Origin: JAEZDR01 sp039811185
Lineage (GTDB): Bacteria > Bacteroidota > Bacteroidia > Chitinophagales > Chitinophagaceae
NCBI GenBank assembly: GCA_039811185.1
Contig: JBDHYF010000003.1
Coordinates: forward strand, 124,001-188,000
Length of the DNA stretch: 64,000 nucleotides
Reading direction: 5' to 3'
In this document: one piece after another, positions 9,288 through 17,425 of the stretch
How positions within the stretch are numbered: position 1 is the stretch's first letter
How the letters are laid out: every line of letters starts with the position of its first letter
Made by a program: the position numbers and the translations under genes
The notes under the pieces: generated by a model
What the model saw: the letters and a program-made list of their open reading frames with translations, nothing else
Databases searched by the model: none
What the model was told of the DNA's origin: nothing

Positions 9288-10088
9288 ATGAAGATTTGTT
9301 TAAATGGCTCATTTGAGGAGAAGGCGGATGATTCTAACGACGCCGACTATGGCGACGGATGCTTTGAAACAATGCGGCTGATGAATGGTACGTTGCCCCT
9401 GTGGCCGTTGCATTACGCACGTTTATGCGCATCGCTCCGCAGCCTCGAAATGGATGAAGGCGCTTTACCGAATGCAGATTTCCTGCTTCGCCAAATTATC
9501 CGGCTCGCTGCTACCAACGGACTGTCCGAAACGGCGCGGGTAAAACTCAGCGTCTTCCATGGAAACACCACCAAACCTCAATATTGTATCCAAACAATGG
9601 TGGCTGAGCCGCTTTCGTTTTTGCGCAACAGCGCTGCCGTTCTGTATCCAAACCAAAAAAAACAAGCCAATGGTTTGTCGTTTATTAAATCTCATAGCCG
9701 GCTGCTGTACATAGCAGCAGGACTATATGCGCAGCAACACAATGCGGAGCACGCTTTTATTTTAAACACAGAAAACCGCATTGCCGAATCGCACCTGTCG
9801 AACCTTTTCATTCTAAAAGACGGTCTGATTAAAACGCCCCCACTTTCCGAAGGGGCTGTTGCAGGGGTGATGCGCCATTACCTGCTCCACAATAAAGTGT
9901 TTCAACTTCCTGTAGCCGAAACTGCCATTACCGTAGAAGACATTAAAGAAGCTGATGAAATTTTTCTTACGAATGCCTTCCGGTTTGTGATGCCCGTTCA
10001 CTATTTTGAAGGCGTGAGTTACAGCTCAGGCTATGTTGAAACCTTATACAGAAACGTGCAGCGGTTGTTGGCAGGAAGGGATGCATAA
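9288..10088 (+). CDS. Class IV aminotransferase (PabC / branched-chain aminotransferase fold)
   Basis: A 266-residue fold-type IV PLP enzyme. Motifs: a shortened N-terminus with YGDGCFETMRL, Schiff-base lysine K134 in SFIKSHSRLLYI, then NTENRIAESHLSNLF (family pattern of Glu in E.s.sNlf) and a phosphate-binding SEGAVAGVMR. The size and the YGDGCFETMR motif favour an aminodeoxychorismate lyase-like (PabC) role in folate synthesis over BCAT, but no pabA or pabB is adjacent, so the substrate stays open. It sits between accC and gcvP with a terminator before it. Confidence 0.85.
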   Translation: MKICLNGSFEEKADDSNDADYGDGCFETMRLMNGTLPLWPLHYARLCASLRSLEMDEGALPNADFLLRQIIRLAATNGLSETARVKLSVFHGNTTKPQYCIQTMVAEPLSFLRNSAAVLYPNQKKQANGLSFIKSHSRLLYIAAGLYAQQHNAEHAFILNTENRIAESHLSNLFILKDGLIKTPPLSEGAVAGVMRHYLLHNKVFQLPVAETAITVEDIKEADEIFLTNAFRFVMPVHYFEGVSYSSGYVETLYRNVQRLLAGRDA

Positions 10089-10228
10089 CCATCCGGACGA
10101 TGACGGGCTGCGTGATTGCAGCGGCATCCTTTTTTGCGAAGCGAAAAAGATATAGCGGAAAGCACGACGGCAACGTTGCTGAGCGGGTTATCGACAACAG
10201 CCCCAAAAAACACCGTCGGCTTTTCTCC

Positions 10229-10258
10229 TTTGAAGCAACGATATTCCGCTTACCTTTG
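10229..10258 (+). promoter_or_regulatory. gcvP promoter (-33 and -7 boxes)
   Basis: TTTG at 10229-10232, an 18-base spacer, then TACCTTTG at 10251-10258, an exact TAnnTTTG. Transcription would start near 10263, giving a leader of about 37 nt before the ATG at 10301. This rules out the long in-frame start at 10100. Confidence 0.75.
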
Positions 10259-10300
10259 CGGGCAAATTTTCACTCCACCGAAAAAAACAACTTGCCTGAT

Positions 10301-13192
10301 ATGAATTTATTCGATAAACAATCGACAGAATTTCAAAAGCGACACATTGGACCCGATGAGGTGCAAACCGCTGAAATGCTTGCTGCTGTTGGTATTGACA
10401 CGATTGATGAATTGATTGATAAAGCGATTCCCGCCGCCATACGGCTTCAGCAACCACTCGACATTCCTGCTCCCTTAAGCGAATTCGAATACTTACAGGA
10501 ACTAAAGGGCATTGCCGCAGAAAATAAGGTGTTTAAAACCTATATAGGACAAGGATATTACGGCACCATTACGCCCCCCGTTATTCAACGTAACCTCTTC
10601 GAAAATCCGGGATGGTACACACAATACACGCCTTATCAGGCCGAAATATCGCAGGGCCGCCTCGAAAGCCTGCTGAACTTTCAAACCATGGTGAGCGACC
10701 TCACCGGCCTGCCGATTGCCAACGCATCCCTGCTCGACGAAGGCACGGCCGCTGCCGAAGCTATGGCAATGTTTTATTACAACAACCGAAAAGGCAGCAG
10801 TCCGCGCAATCAGTTTTTTGTTGATGAAAACATATTCCCTCAAACCCTCGAAATACTGTACACACGTGCACTTCCCTTAAATATTAGCATCGTTGTAGGT
10901 AAGTATGAGGTAGAAGCCATTAACGAAAGTTATTTCGGTGCGTTGGTACAATATCCCGATAACAACGGCGGTATTGCCAACTATCGCTCCTTTATCGAAA
11001 AGGCACACGCGGCCGGTGTGTATGTGGCTATGGCAACCGACTTGCTTGCATTAACCTTGTTGGAAAGCCCGGGCGATTTAAATGCCGACGTTGCGTTGGG
11101 ATCAGCTCAACGCTTTGGCGTACCCCTGGGATATGGCGGTCCTCACGCCGGTTTTTTTGCCACCACCGATGAGTTTAAAAGAAATATTCCCGGGCGAATT
11201 ATCGGTGTCAGCACCGATGCGGCCGGCAATCGTGCATTAAGAATGGCGCTCCAAACGCGCGAACAGCACATTAAACGCGAGAAAGCCACTTCCAATATCT
11301 GTACTGCACAAGCTTTGCTCGCCAACATGGCTGCCATGTATGCGGTGTATCACGGCCCTGATGGTTTAAGGGACATTGCGCTGCGCATAAACCTGCTTAC
11401 ATACACACTCGCACAGTCCTTGAAGCAATTGGGTTTCGAAAACACAAACTCCGCTTTCTTCGATACGTTAAAAGTGGTTGCGGACGAGAAAGTTATCCGA
11501 CCCATTGCAGAGCAAAACGAAATAAACTTCCGGTATTTCGAAGACGGACAACATGTCGGTATTTCTATTGATGAAACCACCACGCAGAAAGACGTGCTCG
11601 ACATCGTATATGTTTTTGCACTTTCCAAAGGTCTCGACGAAGCAGAGATTGAATTCGACAGCGATGATGCGGCCCTCACATTCCCTGCCGGGCAAAAGCG
11701 AACATCGCAATATCTAACCCATCCGGTGTTTAATACGCACAGAAGCGAAAGCCAGATGATGCGCTATTTAAAGATGCTCGAAAACAAGGATCTTTCTCTC
11801 AACACCAGTATGATTTCTCTTGGAAGTTGTACGATGAAGTTGAACGCAGCCTCTGAAATGATTCCGCTAAGCTGGTCGGCTTTTTCCACCATTCATCCCT
11901 TCGTTCCCGCAAACCAGGCAGCGGGCTATTTAAAAGTGATTGAAGAATTAAGCCGCTACTTATGCGAAATCACTGCTTTTTCAGCTTGCAGCCTTCAGCC
12001 CAATTCCGGTGCACAGGGCGAATATGCGGGATTGTTAACCATTATGGCTTATCATAAAGCAAACAATCAGACGGCGCGTAACGTAGTGCTGATACCTATT
12101 TCAGCGCACGGCACCAATCCGGCGTCGGCGGTAATGGCGGGAATGAAGGTAGTTGTGGTAAAAAGCCTGGAGAATGGTTATATAGATATTGAAGACCTGA
12201 AGGAAAAAGCAACCCTGTATAAAGAAAGCCTTGCAGCAATGATGATCACGTATCCGTCTACTTATGGCGTGTACGAAGAAGATATAAAGGAAATCTGCGA
12301 CATTGTGCACGCGTATGGCGGACAGATTTATATGGATGGCGCGAATATGAATGCGCAAGTGGGTTTAACTGCGCCCGGCGTTATTGGCGCTGATGTTTGC
12401 CATTTGAATTTACATAAAACTTTTGCCATTCCACATGGCGGTGGCGGACCGGGAATGGGCCCTATCTGTGTAGCCGCACACCTTGCAGACTATTTGCCCG
12501 GGCATTACATTTACCGGCATACAACCGGCTTCGAGGGCGCAGAACCTAAGGGTGGTGCAGTTAGCGCGGCGCCTTTCGGGTCGGCAAGCATTCTGCTGAT
12601 CAGCTATGCGTACATTAAAATGCTGGGCCGCACGGGACTGCTCAAGGCAACTCACTACGCCATTTTAAACGCCAACTATATGAAGGCGCGGCTTGAAAAA
12701 TATTTCGATGTATTGTACACCGGTATTAATGGTACCGCCGCACACGAGTTTATAGTGGATTTGCGTCCATTTAAAGCAACCGCCGGCGTGGAAGCGGAAG
12801 ATGTAGCGAAGCGGTTAATGGACTACGGTTTCCATGCGCCTACAATGAGCTTTCCGGTACCGGGCACGATAATGATTGAGCCCACGGAAAGTGAAGACAA
12901 AGCAGAGCTTGACAGGTTTTGCGATGCGATGATTTCGATTTACCACGAGATAAAAGCAATTGAACAAGGCGAAACAGACAGAACCAACAACGTTTTAAAG
13001 AACGCACCGCATACCATGCAGGTTATATGCGGCAACGATTGGAGTTTTGATTACAGCAGAGAGCAGGCTGCTTTCCCGCTGGCGTATGTGCGTGCAAACA
13101 AGTTCTGGCCTTCGGTGAGCAGGATCAACAATACGTTTGGCGACAGAAATCTTATCTGCACCTGCGAGCCGGTGAGTGCTTATATGGAATAA
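10301..13192 (+). CDS. gcvP: Glycine dehydrogenase (decarboxylating), glycine cleavage P protein
   Basis: A 963-residue PLP enzyme that decarboxylates glycine and passes the aminomethyl group to the lipoyl H protein. It is the fused single-chain form: the N-terminal half holds FQKRHIGP and TPYQAEISQGRLESLLNFQT, the C-terminal half SMISLGSCTMKLN and the PLP lysine K706 in HLNLHKTFAIPHGGGGPG. The length is normal for fused GcvP. Start ATG 10301 fits family N-termini and lies downstream of the promoter; the open frame back to 10100 has no family similarity. gcvT and gcvH are elsewhere. I saw no glycine riboswitch in the 200-base leader region. Confidence 0.97.
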   Translation: MNLFDKQSTEFQKRHIGPDEVQTAEMLAAVGIDTIDELIDKAIPAAIRLQQPLDIPAPLSEFEYLQELKGIAAENKVFKTYIGQGYYGTITPPVIQRNLFENPGWYTQYTPYQAEISQGRLESLLNFQTMVSDLTGLPIANASLLDEGTAAAEAMAMFYYNNRKGSSPRNQFFVDENIFPQTLEILYTRALPLNISIVVGKYEVEAINESYFGALVQYPDNNGGIANYRSFIEKAHAAGVYVAMATDLLALTLLESPGDLNADVALGSAQRFGVPLGYGGPHAGFFATTDEFKRNIPGRIIGVSTDAAGNRALRMALQTREQHIKREKATSNICTAQALLANMAAMYAVYHGPDGLRDIALRINLLTYTLAQSLKQLGFENTNSAFFDTLKVVADEKVIRPIAEQNEINFRYFEDGQHVGISIDETTTQKDVLDIVYVFALSKGLDEAEIEFDSDDAALTFPAGQKRTSQYLTHPVFNTHRSESQMMRYLKMLENKDLSLNTSMISLGSCTMKLNAASEMIPLSWSAFSTIHPFVPANQAAGYLKVIEELSRYLCEITAFSACSLQPNSGAQGEYAGLLTIMAYHKANNQTARNVVLIPISAHGTNPASAVMAGMKVVVVKSLENGYIDIEDLKEKATLYKESLAAMMITYPSTYGVYEEDIKEICDIVHAYGGQIYMDGANMNAQVGLTAPGVIGADVCHLNLHKTFAIPHGGGGPGMGPICVAAHLADYLPGHYIYRHTTGFEGAEPKGGAVSAAPFGSASILLISYAYIKMLGRTGLLKATHYAILNANYMKARLEKYFDVLYTGINGTAAHEFIVDLRPFKATAGVEAEDVAKRLMDYGFHAPTMSFPVPGTIMIEPTESEDKAELDRFCDAMISIYHEIKAIEQGETDRTNNVLKNAPHTMQVICGNDWSFDYSREQAAFPLAYVRANKFWPSVSRINNTFGDRNLICTCEPVSAYME

Positions 13193-13215
13193 ACTGTTAG
13201 GTGATGCTGTAGAGG

Positions 13216-13246
13216 AGCTGTGGCGTTTGTTGCCACAGCTTTTTTT
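13216..13246 (+). terminator. Rho-independent terminator after gcvP
   Basis: AGCTGTGGC (13216-13224) pairs with GCCACAGCT (13232-13240) as a perfect 9-bp stem with a 7-base loop and a T tract. Confidence 0.92.
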
Positions 13247-13357
13247 ATACAGAATCGCGGCGGACAGATTGTAAATCATGAATCCGTCATGATGCAAAAT
13301 GTGGTCTAAAAAAAGCAAAAATCTTTTTTCAAAGAATTGGATAATGCTTTTTCATTA

Positions 13358-13365
13358 TAGATTTG
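13358..13365 (+). promoter_or_regulatory. -7 box upstream of a small secreted-protein gene
   Basis: TAGATTTG matches TAnnTTTG exactly, 17 bases before the ATG at 13383. A TTGG at 13337-13340 gives a plausible -33 element with a 17-base spacer. Confidence 0.6.
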
Positions 13366-13382
13366 CCGACATTTATTTTACG

Positions 13383-13715
13383 ATGCCACGAGCAAAATTT
13401 CATCACTTTACATTTGCGCTTTCACTGCTGGCATTGTTGTTTTTTAATGTGTGCGCAGCATCGCCATTGTCGGAGGCAGGATTTCATTCACCTGTGCGCT
13501 CGGCACAATTGAATTTTGAAGAAGACAATGTTTGTGTAAGAAAGGATGACCGTTGTATAACGCGGGCCGAAGAAAAAGATCAGGCCGGTGCGGTTCAACC
13601 CACAACTTCCTTATCGGCATTTACGGCGCTGTCTGTCCGTACATTATCCGCCGTTCTGGCTACCGTTTGTCGTCCTAACTACTATTTGTTTTTGTTCCTT
13701 TATTACTTGTTTTAG
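13383..13715 (+). CDS. Small predicted secreted or membrane protein, unknown function
   Basis: I do not recognise this 110-residue protein. From ATG 13383 it has a signal-peptide-like start (MPRAKFHHFTFALSLLALLFF then NVCAAS), a charged middle with two cysteines seven residues apart in NVCVRKDDRCITR, a hydrophobic stretch (LSAFTALSVRTLSAVLATV) and a strongly hydrophobic end (YYLFLFLYYLF). The start is supported by an exact -7 box 17 bases upstream, which makes a real gene more likely, although the frame could be chance. The next gene starts 50 bases later. It could be a small membrane peptide; nothing shows a function. Confidence 0.5.
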   Translation: MPRAKFHHFTFALSLLALLFFNVCAASPLSEAGFHSPVRSAQLNFEEDNVCVRKDDRCITRAEEKDQAGAVQPTTSLSAFTALSVRTLSAVLATVCRPNYYLFLFLYYLF

Positions 13716-13765
13716 TCGATTCGTTTTGACGCAAGCTGATATTATTTAAGAACAAAAGTTAAAAT

Positions 13766-14017
13766 ATGAAATGTCCTTCGTGCAATGAAACGCTGTTAAT
13801 GACAGAACGCAATTCAATTGAAATAGATTATTGTCCAAAATGCAGAGGTGTTTGGCTCGATAAAGGTGAACTGGATAAAATGCTTCAGTTTGCCGAAAGA
13901 AGCGATGCGCCGATAAACCGCGATGCGCAACACGCCGGGCACCCCAAGAAAGACTTCTATAATGCTTATCCTAAAAAAAGAAAGTCGTTTCTCGGCGATC
14001 TTTTTGATTTTGACTAA
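13766..14017 (+). CDS. TFIIB-type zinc ribbon protein
   Basis: An 83-residue protein with a zf-TFIIB ribbon at residues 1-45: C-x2-C (MKCPSCNE) and C-x2-C (DYCPKCRGVWLDKGELDKML). The GVWLDKGEL stretch is the family hallmark. The basic tail (PKKRKSFLGDLFDFD) is common in bacterial members. The function is unknown in general; such proteins often sit next to membrane genes. It is followed after 31 bases by a TerC family gene and may be co-transcribed with it. Confidence 0.88.
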   Translation: MKCPSCNETLLMTERNSIEIDYCPKCRGVWLDKGELDKMLQFAERSDAPINRDAQHAGHPKKDFYNAYPKKRKSFLGDLFDFD

Positions 14018-14048
14018 GCCTCTTCAACCAAGATTTAAATACACATAA

Positions 14049-14819
14049 ATGGAAATTATTATTCCCGATCTGGCAAACCCCGCCATCTGGATCAGCTTAC
14101 TTACTCTGAGTTTTTTAGAGATTGTACTAGGCATCGACAACATTATTTTTATTTCGATTGTTGCCGGCAAGCTGCCCGAATCGAAGCAAAGAAGTGCCCG
14201 GAACCTTGGGCTGCTGCTCGCAATGTTTTTCCGGATTGCCCTTTTGTTTTCAATTACCTGGATTATCGGATTGAAAGAGCCGGTGTTTACTTTTTCCGGT
14301 ATTGCGGGTGTAACTGAAACACCTTTCAGCCTCAGTTGGAAAGACATCATTCTGATTGCTGGTGGATTGTTTCTGATTGTAAAAAGCACGCTCGAAGTAC
14401 ATCATAAGCTGAAGGCGCCCGAGCAGAAAGAAGCCGGCATTTCTGCTAAGAAAGCCATGAGTTTTACATCGGTGATTGTGCAAATCATTTTAGTAGACGC
14501 TGTTTTTTCTTTCGACTCTATACTAACCGCCGTTGGTTTGGTGGATAATGTGCTCGTAATGATTGTGGCCGTTATTATTTCCATCGGCATTATGATGCTG
14601 TTTGCAGGGCCTGTAACCCGTATCATCAATCAACACCCTTCGCTGCAAATACTTGCACTTTCGTTTTTAGTGGTAATCGGTGTGGTGTTGGTGGCAGGCG
14701 GCTTTCATCAGGAAGTGAGCAAGAGCATTATTTATTCCTGCCTTGGGTTTTCGCTTGTAGTTGAGATGCTCAACATCCGCTTGCATAAGAATACAAAAAG
14801 TATCGAGTTAAACAAATAG
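14049..14819 (+). CDS. TerC family integral membrane protein
   Basis: A 256-residue inner membrane protein with about seven hydrophobic segments. Family motifs are the acidic pair LEIVLGIDNIIF near residue 20 and its internal repeat DAVFSFDSILTAVG near 150, both thought to line a metal-ion path. TerC relatives have been linked to tellurite resistance and, in better studied cases, to manganese export that metallates secreted proteins; the role here is inference. The gene sits 31 bases after the zinc-ribbon gene and ends at a two-way terminator facing the amylase gene. Confidence 0.92.
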   Translation: MEIIIPDLANPAIWISLLTLSFLEIVLGIDNIIFISIVAGKLPESKQRSARNLGLLLAMFFRIALLFSITWIIGLKEPVFTFSGIAGVTETPFSLSWKDIILIAGGLFLIVKSTLEVHHKLKAPEQKEAGISAKKAMSFTSVIVQIILVDAVFSFDSILTAVGLVDNVLVMIVAVIISIGIMMLFAGPVTRIINQHPSLQILALSFLVVIGVVLVAGGFHQEVSKSIIYSCLGFSLVVEMLNIRLHKNTKSIELNK

Positions 14820-14835
14820 CCCGCTTTAACCGTAA

Positions 14836-14869
14836 AAAAGCCGCAGTACGTTTTTTGTCTGCGGCTTTT
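14836..14869. terminator. Two-way terminator between terC-like and amylase genes
   Basis: AAAAGCCGCAG (14836-14846) pairs with CTGCGGCTTTT (14859-14869) over a T-rich loop. The A and T ends allow use in both directions. Confidence 0.88.
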
Positions 14870-14886
14870 CTTTACTTAAATTGTTT

Positions 14887-16218
14887 CTATCGTAGCTCGT
14901 ATACCAGATATTCCCATGGCTGAAGGTTCAGCTTCGGCTTTTCGGTTTGCTTTGTAAATATATTGTATCTGTTGCCCGCAGCAGGTGCTGTAACAAACAA
15001 ATAGCTTTGCGGTTTATCGGACAAGTTTGTAATTACAAGTACGTTCTTTCCGTTCTTCATTCTTTCAAAAGCGTAGATAGCTTCGTCGTTTGTAGTAGAC
15101 AGTTTTTTAAAGGCAGCGTCGGCGGCAAGCGCTTCATTCGATTTTCTTAGTGCCAGCAGGGCAGCATAAAAATGAGCCCGCTTAAAGTGCTTAAACTGTA
15201 TCGTGTCCTTATAAAAAAAGCTGAGGCTGTCGAGGTAAGGCTCTTCCTGTCCGCTGTAGATAAGTGGAATGGCGCTGTGCAAGGTTTGTGTAAGTACGGC
15301 AAAAGGTGCATGCGAGCCGCCGGGCATGGTTTCGTAGTCGGCCTTGTTCCAACTATTCTCATCGTGATTGCTGGTAAAATACATTTGCAGCGAACCGGAA
15401 GGGTAGGTCTGATCAATCTTCCTCAATACACTATCAAGCGCATAAGCCGGTGTCAGCCCTTTTCTAACCTGAATCATTTTGTGGAACATTTCCCAGGGGT
15501 AGGTAGCATTAAATCCGGCCAGATGAAGCCAGCTTTCGTTTCCTTCTGCAAGCATAAAAATATCCGGTTTCGTTTTCTTCAACTCTGCAATACATCTTTC
15601 CCAAAAAAACTGTGGCACTTCGGCGGCAACATCGCATCTGAATCCGTCGATGCCGGTTTCTTTCACCCAAAACTGCATAGATGCAATCATGCTGTCGGCC
15701 ATTTCGCGATTGTGGTAATTCAATTTCCTCACATCCGTCCAGTCGAAAGGCGCAATCAATTCACCTTTATCGTTTTTTGAGTAGAACTGCGGATGCGTTG
15801 TAAGCCATTTGTTATCGGCTCCGCTGTGGTTAGGCACCCAGTCTATAATCACTTTCATACCCATGCTGTGTGCAGCTTTCACAAGGTTTTTCCAGTCGTT
15901 CAAACTTCCGTATTCAGGGTTAACCGCGGTAAAATCGGCTACTGCATAATAGCTTCCCAATGTTCCTTTGCGGTCCGTCAGGCTTATCGGATGTATCGGC
16001 ATAAACCACAACGTTTGCACGCCCATTGCTTTTAAACGAGGCAAGTGTTTTTGAAAGGCTTTAAAAGTGCCCTCGGGCGTGTATTGACGGGTGTTCACTT
16101 CGTAAATATTGCCCTGCATTATCCACGACGGATGCTGCATGGGCACCGAATACGTTGTTTGTGCCGAGGCGTAAAATGCGCAGAACAAAGAAACAAGTAA
16201 CATCAAACGATTTATCAT
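14887..16218 (-). CDS. Secreted alpha-amylase family glycoside hydrolase (GH13)
   Basis: A 443-residue exported GH13 enzyme that should cleave or transfer alpha-glucans. The signal peptide is MINRLMLLVSLFCAFYASAQ. The four GH13 regions are visible: DWVPNHSG, GFRCDVAAE with nucleophile D196, MLAEGNE with acid/base E225, and TSNHDEN with D286. A small beta domain ends the protein (YLVYELR). The start at 16218 was chosen for the signal peptide; the open frame to 16473 overlaps the divergent monooxygenase gene and matches nothing. Cleavage by signal peptidase I would leave it periplasmic or outside; there is no lipobox and no T9SS tail. Confidence 0.92.
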   Translation of the reverse strand: MINRLMLLVSLFCAFYASAQTTYSVPMQHPSWIMQGNIYEVNTRQYTPEGTFKAFQKHLPRLKAMGVQTLWFMPIHPISLTDRKGTLGSYYAVADFTAVNPEYGSLNDWKNLVKAAHSMGMKVIIDWVPNHSGADNKWLTTHPQFYSKNDKGELIAPFDWTDVRKLNYHNREMADSMIASMQFWVKETGIDGFRCDVAAEVPQFFWERCIAELKKTKPDIFMLAEGNESWLHLAGFNATYPWEMFHKMIQVRKGLTPAYALDSVLRKIDQTYPSGSLQMYFTSNHDENSWNKADYETMPGGSHAPFAVLTQTLHSAIPLIYSGQEEPYLDSLSFFYKDTIQFKHFKRAHFYAALLALRKSNEALAADAAFKKLSTTNDEAIYAFERMKNGKNVLVITNLSDKPQSYLFVTAPAAGNRYNIFTKQTEKPKLNLQPWEYLVYELR

Positions 16219-16297
16219 AACAGCAAAGGTTTTATACAAAGAAATAGATAACTGCGAACAAAAAGCGCGTAAACTGATATTTGTTGTTGTATTAAAA

Positions 16298-16305
16298 CAA
16301 AAATA
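16298..16305 (-). promoter_or_regulatory. -7 box for the amylase gene (minus strand)
   Basis: CAAAAATA on the plus strand reads TATTTTTG on the minus strand, an exact TAnnTTTG. It is 79 bases upstream of the ATG at 16218, implying a leader of about 70 nt. No clear -33 box. Confidence 0.4.
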
Positions 16306-16336
16306 ATAGATTGCCGCCCTAAAACGATTGCTCTGA

Positions 16337-17425
16337 ATGCGAAAAGTTGTTATCATCGGCGGTGGAATCGCCGGCCTCGCTGCTGCCAAAAGTTTTATCG
16401 ATATTGGATGGCGGGCCGTTGTATGTGAACGGGCCGAACGCTTTCTTGAAATAGGACTTGGTTTCATTATCATGCCGAATGGCCTTGCTGCGCTGAACGA
16501 AGTGGGTGCCGGCGCTTATGTACATAAACATGGACGTCCGCTGCAAAAGGTGCGGTTAAGAAAGAAAAATGGCGACACGCTGAAAGAGGAGTCGCTCGAA
16601 AACGTACTCGCCGTAAAACGATCAACCTGTATTGATGCGCTGAGGCTATTGTTGCCCGGCGACAGCATTAAAACAGGAAGAGATTTCTCGCATTATGAAT
16701 ATGACGACAGCGGGAAAATTATTGCGGCAGTGTTTAAAAACGGTCACAAAGAGTACGGCGATGTTTTTATTGCCGCTGATGGGGCGAATTCGAGATCGAG
16801 AGCACTCTTTTTTCCGGATCATACCATTCGGGTTACACAAATTGAAGAGCTCGTAGGTATTGCAGATGCTCCGGACTTGGTGGAAGAACTTGGCGATGGG
16901 TTACTGAAAACAATTTCTGCCGACGAGCAGCTTTCGATCGGCTTACTGCCTTGTAACAGCACGCAGGTTATCTGGTACATTCAACACAATACAGCGCTGC
17001 ACTCGCTGAAAGACTCGGGTAAAGAAGCCAAGCGCGCTTTTGCGAACAAGCTTGTAAACGGATGGCCTCAACCGGTGCAGCAGGCGCTCGATGCCACCAA
17101 TTTTGACCTTGCTTTTTTATGGAAGACAAAGGACATGGATCTGCTTCCGGCGTTCCACTATAAAAATGCTGTGCTGATAGGAGATGCCGCGCATCTGGCG
17201 CTGCCGTTTACCAGCCAGGGAACAAACAGCGCCCTTAATGATGCACTCGTTTTAAGCAGGCTGTTCAACAGCTATCCTTCACTTTCAGATGAAGAAGTGT
17301 TTACCTTGTTTTATAATGAAAGAAAAGAAAGTTTGAAAAGTTATATTCAGTTTGGACGCGAGCTGGAAGAAATTTTTACCCATCCCGAAAAAATGAAACA
17401 ATCACCTATACCGCTTGCCAAATAA
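16337..17425 (+). CDS. FAD-dependent monooxygenase (UbiH / salicylate hydroxylase-like)
   Basis: A 362-residue class A flavoprotein hydroxylase. It begins with the dinucleotide-binding loop VVIIGGGIAGLAAAKSF and acidic E in VVCERAE, has the mid-protein motif GDVFIAADGANSRSR (DG motif binding FAD and NADPH), and the second FAD motif NAVLIGDAAHLALPFTSQG. Such enzymes hydroxylate aromatic or heterocyclic substrates with O2 and NAD(P)H. Its stop codon overlaps the ATG of a PatB-like aminotransferase by one base (TAATG), so the two are co-translated and probably share a pathway. The substrate is unknown; a near -7 box TAGATTGC lies at 16307-16314. Confidence 0.9.
   Translation: MRKVVIIGGGIAGLAAAKSFIDIGWRAVVCERAERFLEIGLGFIIMPNGLAALNEVGAGAYVHKHGRPLQKVRLRKKNGDTLKEESLENVLAVKRSTCIDALRLLLPGDSIKTGRDFSHYEYDDSGKIIAAVFKNGHKEYGDVFIAADGANSRSRALFFPDHTIRVTQIEELVGIADAPDLVEELGDGLLKTISADEQLSIGLLPCNSTQVIWYIQHNTALHSLKDSGKEAKRAFANKLVNGWPQPVQQALDATNFDLAFLWKTKDMDLLPAFHYKNAVLIGDAAHLALPFTSQGTNSALNDALVLSRLFNSYPSLSDEEVFTLFYNERKESLKSYIQFGRELEEIFTHPEKMKQSPIPLAK

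Noticed and set aside
10077..10136. Terminator after the class IV aminotransferase gene
   Set aside because: GCTGC/GCAGC with a trailing T run at 10128-10136 is separated by seven unpaired bases; too imperfect to list as a feature.
10089..10300. Glycine riboswitch ahead of gcvP
   Set aside because: The 200-base gap has no tandem aptamer core, and the promoter at 10229-10258 leaves only about 37 nt of leader, too short for one.
15172..15780. 202-residue plus-strand open frame inside the amylase gene
   Set aside because: Antisense to the GH13 catalytic regions; no signal, motif or promoter of its own.
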